Shown here: positions 6,655-7,186 of the stretch, in pieces
Layout: every line of letters begins with the position of its first letter
How positions within the stretch are numbered: position 1 is the stretch's first letter
DNA from: JAQBZY01 sp038117205
GTDB lineage: Bacteria > Pseudomonadota > Alphaproteobacteria > Rhodospirillales > Casp-alpha2
Reading direction: 5' to 3'
NCBI GenBank assembly: GCA_038117205.1
Contig: JAYOFL010000092.1
Coordinates: 1 to 7,186 of the forward strand
Length of the DNA: 7,186 nt
Translations under genes and position numbers: made by a program
Notes under the pieces: generated by a model
What the model was told of the DNA's origin: nothing
Databases searched by the model: none
The model's input: only the letters and a program-made list of their open reading frames with translations

Positions 6655-6720
6655 CGGGCGGCTTTTTCGTGTCTACGATGAAAACGGCCCGCACAAAGTT
6701 CGCGGGCCGATTTACTTTGT
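6627..6720 (+). promoter_or_regulatory. Transcription attenuator with three mutually exclusive hairpins upstream of asd
   Basis: Protector (1:2): CACGAAAAAG (6627-6636) pairs perfectly with CTTTTTCGTG (6662-6671), and inside it CCTGC (6645-6649) pairs with GCGGG (6654-6658). Antiterminator (2:3): GCGGGC (6654-6659) pairs with GCCCGC (6687-6692), extended inward by TTTT (6663-6666)/AAAA (6681-6684) and TCGT (6667-6670)/ACGA (6675-6678). Terminator (3:4): CGGCCCGC (6685-6692) pairs with GCGGGCCG (6702-6709). Strand 2 is shared by the first two folds and strand 3 by the last two. A ribosome stalled at the Thr or Lys codons would cover strand 1, freeing strand 2 to block the terminator. A ribosome reaching the stop codon would cover strand 2, so termination follows. 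The geometry is visible; the regulation is inferred from known attenuators. Confidence 0.7.
6685..6720 (+). terminator. Intrinsic terminator in the asd leader
   Basis: A perfect 8-bp GC-rich stem, CGGCCCGC (6685-6692) with GCGGGCCG (6702-6709), has a 9-base loop and is followed by ATTTACTTTGT (6710-6720). It is preceded by AAAA (6681-6684). The U-tract is interrupted (UUU-AC-UUU), so termination may be incomplete, which suits a regulated terminator. It lies 45 bases before the asd start and would otherwise cut asd off from the promoter. Confidence 0.75.
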
Positions 6721-6765
6721 GGACGGCGCCGCGGGTCTAAGGGGCCCCTGAAGGAGAAGAAGGAA

Positions 6766-7186
<421 letters not shown>

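Overview
The window is high-GC DNA with the coding style of an alphaproteobacterium. Three observations support this: the order rpsP-rimM-trmD-rplS followed directly by leuC-leuD-leuB, the Ala/Glu/Lys-rich C-terminal tails on ribosomal proteins S16 and L19, and two intergenic palindromic repeats of kinds common in alphaproteobacterial genomes. A narrower placement (Rhodospirillales or Rhizobiales type) is only a guess.

Layout. Positions 1-1956 (+) hold the ribosomal and tRNA-modification cluster: the 3' end of rpsP, then rimM, trmD and rplS, all tightly spaced. A 73-base gap with a strong GC hairpin leads to the leucine genes: leuC (2030-3433) and leuD (3448-4071), which form the two subunits of isopropylmalate isomerase. 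A 108-base palindromic repeat separates leuD from leuB (4216-5322), 3-isopropylmalate dehydrogenase. A second palindromic repeat (5336-5414) lies between leuB and a convergent minus-strand pair, lrgA-lrgB (6512-5428). That pair encodes a two-component membrane system of the LrgAB/CidAB/YohJK family, with overlapping stop and start codons. A divergent 253-base region (6513-6765) leads to asd (6766 to the window edge, partial), aspartate-semialdehyde dehydrogenase.

The most interesting part is the asd leader. A short unannotated ORF at 6607-6654 has a good ribosome binding site and encodes the 15-residue peptide MFSTPTTTKKTKTLQ, with six Thr and three Lys, which are two end products of the pathway asd serves. 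It is followed by three overlapping, mutually exclusive hairpins: a protector (6627-6671), an antiterminator (6654-6692) and a GC-rich terminator followed by a U-rich stretch (6685-6720). This is the architecture of a classical ribosome-mediated transcription attenuator and would make asd expression respond to charged tRNA-Thr and tRNA-Lys. I know of no described Thr/Lys leader-peptide attenuator for asd in alphaproteobacteria, but I could not search for one.

How the genes fit together: the first block makes ribosomal proteins, a 30S maturation factor and the tRNA m1G37 methyltransferase. The leu block carries out steps 2 and 3 of leucine synthesis. Asd catalyses the branch-point reaction to lysine, threonine, methionine and (through threonine) isoleucine. 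The lrgAB pair interrupts an otherwise co-directional amino-acid biosynthesis block, which may be why asd has its own promoter-like sequence and leader.
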